Shown here: positions 61,572 to 64,000 of the stretch, piece after piece
Numbering within the stretch: position 1 is the first letter of the stretch
Layout: the number at the start of each line of letters is the position of its first letter
Assembly (NCBI GenBank): GCA_903789595.1
Contig: CAIFEZ010000002.1
Location: 69,109-133,108 of the forward strand
Reading direction: 5' to 3'
Length of the DNA stretch: 64,000 bases
Source: an uncultured eubacterium 1-6
GTDB taxonomy: Bacteria > Bacillota > Clostridia > Lachnospirales > Lachnospiraceae
Notes under the pieces: generated by a model
What the model saw: the letters and a program-made list of their open reading frames with translations, nothing else
Databases searched by the model: none
What the model was told of the DNA's origin: nothing
Program-made: the position numbers and the translations under genes

Positions 61572-61829
61572 TCAAATGAAATTTTGCGCCAAATAACGTT
61601 TACCCGTACTAATGACAAAGTGTAAAGCTCGTTTATACAATACCCTTCCATATACATTTAAATGGATGCTTTTATGAGTTCTGACAAAAAGCTCATATCC
61701 TAAATTTTCTTCTAATCTCCTGATAGTTTGGCTAAGCGCAGGCTGAGAGATATGCAGAATCTGAGCCGCTTGTGTGATATTCTCGTTTTCTGCCACTACA
61801 CAGAAACAATGAAGTTGATAAATATCCAT
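61572..61829 (-). pseudogene. Truncated LysR-family regulator (DNA-binding domain only)
   Basis: Starts at ATG 61829 after AAGGAACG. The winged helix is complete (QLHCFCVVAENENITQAAQILHISQPALSQTIRRLEENLG), followed by FVRTHKSIHLNVYGRVLYKRAL. The frame then diverges and stops at about residue 85, without the ligand domain (normal length about 290). It lies between the symporter remnant and an SGNH esterase gene, in a clearly AT-rich stretch. It may be a relic, or a tiny DNA-binding protein; the former is more likely. Confidence 0.7.
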
Positions 61830-61973
61830 TGCGTTCCTTTCAAAATCAGTGAAATAAGCGTCTTCATACATAAGGTTGTTCTTATATATATAAATTATAT
61901 TCATATTTGTCATATTATGCAACAAACGATATACTAAAAGGGAAATAATGAACACACAAAGGAGGTTTTTACA

Positions 61974-62663
61974 ATGCAGTACGATTCTAAAAAAATTGAA
62001 TATATTCGAGTGCTGTCACAACAAACTCAACAACAGACGGTGGAATCATACCGCCGCCTAAATCGTATTGCCCAAAAGGGTCAGATTCTCTTTACTGGAT
62101 CCTCTTTGATGGAGCAGTTTCCCATTACTGAACTAACAATGACACATAATCTAGGAAAGGTTGTCTATAATCGTGGCGTTGGCGGGTTCACTGTAGATTC
62201 CTTTCTGGATAATATAGGGCCATTGCTGTTAGACCTTGCACCAAAATATGTATTTATCAACATTGGAACCAATGATATCTGCCAGCAGAAAGACAAAACG
62301 CCCTGGGAAAAGCATCTCGAAAAAGGATATGCCGAGATTCTTTCCCAATTAAGGCACAACTGTCCCGATACCGAGGCTTATCTGATGGCCTATTATCCAA
62401 TGAACGAATCCAACGAAGAAGGGAAACATTTTGCAAAGCTCATGGGATCTCTTCGTACAAATGCAAATCTCAAAAAAGCAAATAGTATTGTTGCTTCACT
62501 GGCTCAAAAATTTGGCTACCATTATATCGACGTCAATAACGGTCTGACCGATGAAAACGGCAATTTAAAATCGACCTTTTGTAAAGATTCCATCCACTTC
62601 TATCCGGATGGATATGAGGTCGTGTTCAAAAACTTGGAAAACATCCTAATAAATCTCAAATAA
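61974..62663 (+). CDS. SGNH/GDSL-family esterase
   Basis: 229 residues. The four SGNH blocks are visible: Ser in ILFTGSSLMEQF, Gly in VYNRGVGGFT, Asn in INIGTNDIC and Asp/His in DSIHFYPDGY. No signal peptide, so an intracellular esterase or deacetylase is likely. AAGGAGG precedes the start. Its sequence is more AT-rich than most of the window, like the two decayed genes on its left, which suggests a separately acquired or older segment. It diverges from the truncated LysR, a typical pairing before decay. Confidence 0.85.
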   Translation: MQYDSKKIEYIRVLSQQTQQQTVESYRRLNRIAQKGQILFTGSSLMEQFPITELTMTHNLGKVVYNRGVGGFTVDSFLDNIGPLLLDLAPKYVFINIGTNDICQQKDKTPWEKHLEKGYAEILSQLRHNCPDTEAYLMAYYPMNESNEEGKHFAKLMGSLRTNANLKKANSIVASLAQKFGYHYIDVNNGLTDENGNLKSTFCKDSIHFYPDGYEVVFKNLENILINLK

Positions 62664-62897
62664 TACTGATTATTTTTTGCTTTTTCCTTTATTTACATTC
62701 ACATTCATTGTTGTGCCGAGAATATTTCTTTTAACTACACAAGGGCAAGAAAGCAAGTTGTTTGTCAAAGAAAAATTTGATCCACCCATAAAAATTCTTT
62801 GAGTTTTTCTTGTATCATCTGCAATAAAGTTGTAACCTCATGATATATAAAATGATTAGTTTAATTCAGATCAAAAAACACAGGAGATATTTTTATA

Positions 62898-64000
62898 ATG
62901 GAGCAATCAACAAAAGCCCCCCGGTCCGACAACAAGATGGGGATCATGCCCGTCCGGAAGCTGATCGTCAACATGTCTGTCCCAATGATGATTTCCATGC
63001 TGGTACAGGCTCTTTACAACATCGTTGATTCTATTTTCGTTGCACAGATCGGCGAAGATGCGCTGACAGCAGTTACGCTTGCTTTCCCCATGCAGAACCT
63101 CATGATCTCGGTAGGTGCCGGTACTGGCGTCGGCATCAACGCTCTGCTCTCCCGGGCGCTAGGTGCACGGGAATTTGATAAATCAGACAAGGCGGCCAAC
63201 AACGGAATCCTTCTGGCCTTCTTCAGCTTTATCGTCTCCGCGATTCTCGGGCTGACAATCACCGGGCCTTTTATCCGGAGCCAGACATCCTCGGCGGATA
63301 TTATTCAGTATGGCGACGCCTACCTCGGCATCGTTATGACTCTTTCCTTCGGGCTTTTTATGCAGGTCACCTTTGAACGGCTCTTGCAGTCCACCGGAAA
63401 AACCATGCTGAGTATGATTTCGCAGCTCACCGGCGCCATCATCAATATTTTTCTCGACCCGGTTATGATCTTCGGCCTGCTGGGCTTTCCGAAGCTCGGA
63501 GTGGCCGGTGCCGCCTACGCAACCGTCATCGGGCAGACCGTTGCATCCGTTCTCGGCTTTCTGATGAATCTAAAATTAAACCGCGAGATTCATATCAGCG
63601 CTGAAGCCATTCTTCATCCGGATAAAAAAACCATCGGCAGAATTTACTATGTCGGCATACCGTCGATCTTGATGATGAGCATCGGATCGGTCATGACCTA
63701 CCTGATGGACATCATTTTGATTGCCTTCTCAACGACCGCAACCGCTGTTTTCGGGGTGTATTTCAAGCTTCAGAGCTTCTTCTTCATGCCGGTTTTCGGT
63801 CTGAACAATGGCCTGATCCCGGTTCTGGCCTTCAACTACGGAGCCGAACACAAACGCAGAATCAACAAGGCCCTAAAATTTGCCATGCTGCTAGCCATCT
63901 GCGTGATGCTTTGCGGCACCGCAACTTTGGAGCTGATTCCAGACAGACTTCTCGATCTCTTCAATGCCTCTGCGGAAATGAAACAGATGGGTGTCGTCGC
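62898..64000 (+). CDS. MATE-family multidrug/sodium antiporter (truncated by window edge)
   Basis: 367 codons to the end of the window with the frame still open; full MATE proteins are about 450 residues. About nine hydrophobic segments are visible. The opening MISMLVQALYNIVDSIFVAQIGEDALTAV and the repeat at FGVYFKLQSFFFMPVFGLNNGLIPVLAFNYGA are characteristic of the NorM/DinF-like class. The ATG follows AGGAGATATTTT. Likely exports cationic or phenolic toxic compounds. The 234-base gap upstream is AT-rich and otherwise unremarkable. Confidence 0.9.
   Translation, partial: MEQSTKAPRSDNKMGIMPVRKLIVNMSVPMMISMLVQALYNIVDSIFVAQIGEDALTAVTLAFPMQNLMISVGAGTGVGINALLSRALGAREFDKSDKAANNGILLAFFSFIVSAILGLTITGPFIRSQTSSADIIQYGDAYLGIVMTLSFGLFMQVTFERLLQSTGKTMLSMISQLTGAIINIFLDPVMIFGLLGFPKLGVAGAAYATVIGQTVASVLGFLMNLKLNREIHISAEAILHPDKKTIGRIYYVGIPSILMMSIGSVMTYLMDIILIAFSTTATAVFGVYFKLQSFFFMPVFGLNNGLIPVLAFNYGAEHKRRINKALKFAMLLAICVMLCGTATLELIPDRLLDLFNASAEMKQMGVV

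Noticed and set aside
1-64000. CRISPR arrays, rRNA, tRNA, insertion sequences, prophage genes
   Set aside because: No regularly spaced repeat-spacer pattern, no transposase or integrase motifs, and no stretch resembling structural RNA genes were seen.

Overview
The window looks like a chromosomal segment of an anaerobic Clostridia member, most likely a gut Lachnospiraceae or close relative. The reasons are strong AGGAGG-type ribosome binding sites, an LplABC-type sugar importer without its own ATPase, a butyrate-kinase/phosphotransacylase pair, a YesL protein, iron-type alcohol dehydrogenase, flavodoxin/ferredoxin redox proteins and many AraC-family regulators. No rRNA, tRNA, CRISPR array, phage or insertion sequence was found, so taxonomy is inferred from gene content only.

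Layout. 1-4774: the end of one and all of a second AraC-type regulator carrying a glycosidase-like domain, a frameshifted histidine phosphatase, a small unknown protein and a Sfp-type phosphopantetheinyl transferase. 4889-21959: a catabolic-looking cluster with two separate modules, each made of a small acyl carrier protein, a thiolase-like enzyme and a DUF35 partner. It also has a sugar kinase, class II aldolase, Old-Yellow-Enzyme-type reductase, 2-hydroxyacid dehydrogenase, MFS transporter, Fe-alcohol dehydrogenase, TetR regulator, an iron-sulfur-flavoprotein-like protein, phosphotransacylase and butyrate kinase. 22293-24602: URO-D-family protein and a divergent LysR. 24740-31894: carboxylesterase, flavodoxin-ferredoxin fusion, Gfo/Idh/MocA dehydrogenase, TIM-barrel isomerase-like protein and a GH35-like glycosidase. 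32111-40099: AraC regulator and a convergent operon of sugar ABC importer, YesL, lipoprotein and a C-glycoside deglycosidase-like beta/alpha pair. 40472-45283: two more AraC-glycosidase-like regulators. 45440-54000: orphan solute-binding lipoprotein (frameshifted), two Gfo/Idh/MocA dehydrogenases, a hydroxypyruvate-isomerase-like protein, RpiR regulator, a second iron-sulfur-flavoprotein-like protein and an esterase. 54212-59182: a second deglycosidase-like locus (alpha-beta-alpha, with nearly duplicate alpha genes) and its AraC-glycosidase-like regulator. 59668-64000: ThuA-like protein, nitroreductase, remnants of a MelB-type symporter and of a LysR gene, an SGNH esterase and the start of a MATE transporter.

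How it may work together (inference). The region reads as an island for plant polyphenol glycosides. Glycosides are imported, the sugar is oxidised at C3 by Gfo/Idh/MocA enzymes, and the C-C or C-O link is cut by elimination (TIM-barrel alpha plus DUF6379-type beta). Esterases remove acyl groups, a URO-D-type protein may remove methyl groups, and flavin enzymes reduce the aglycone. The most unusual idea is that the thiolase/DUF35/ACP modules run in the degradative direction: they would cleave a beta-dicarbonyl compound onto a carrier protein, which the phosphotransacylase and butyrate kinase would turn into ATP. The nearby phosphopantetheinyl transferase would activate the carriers.
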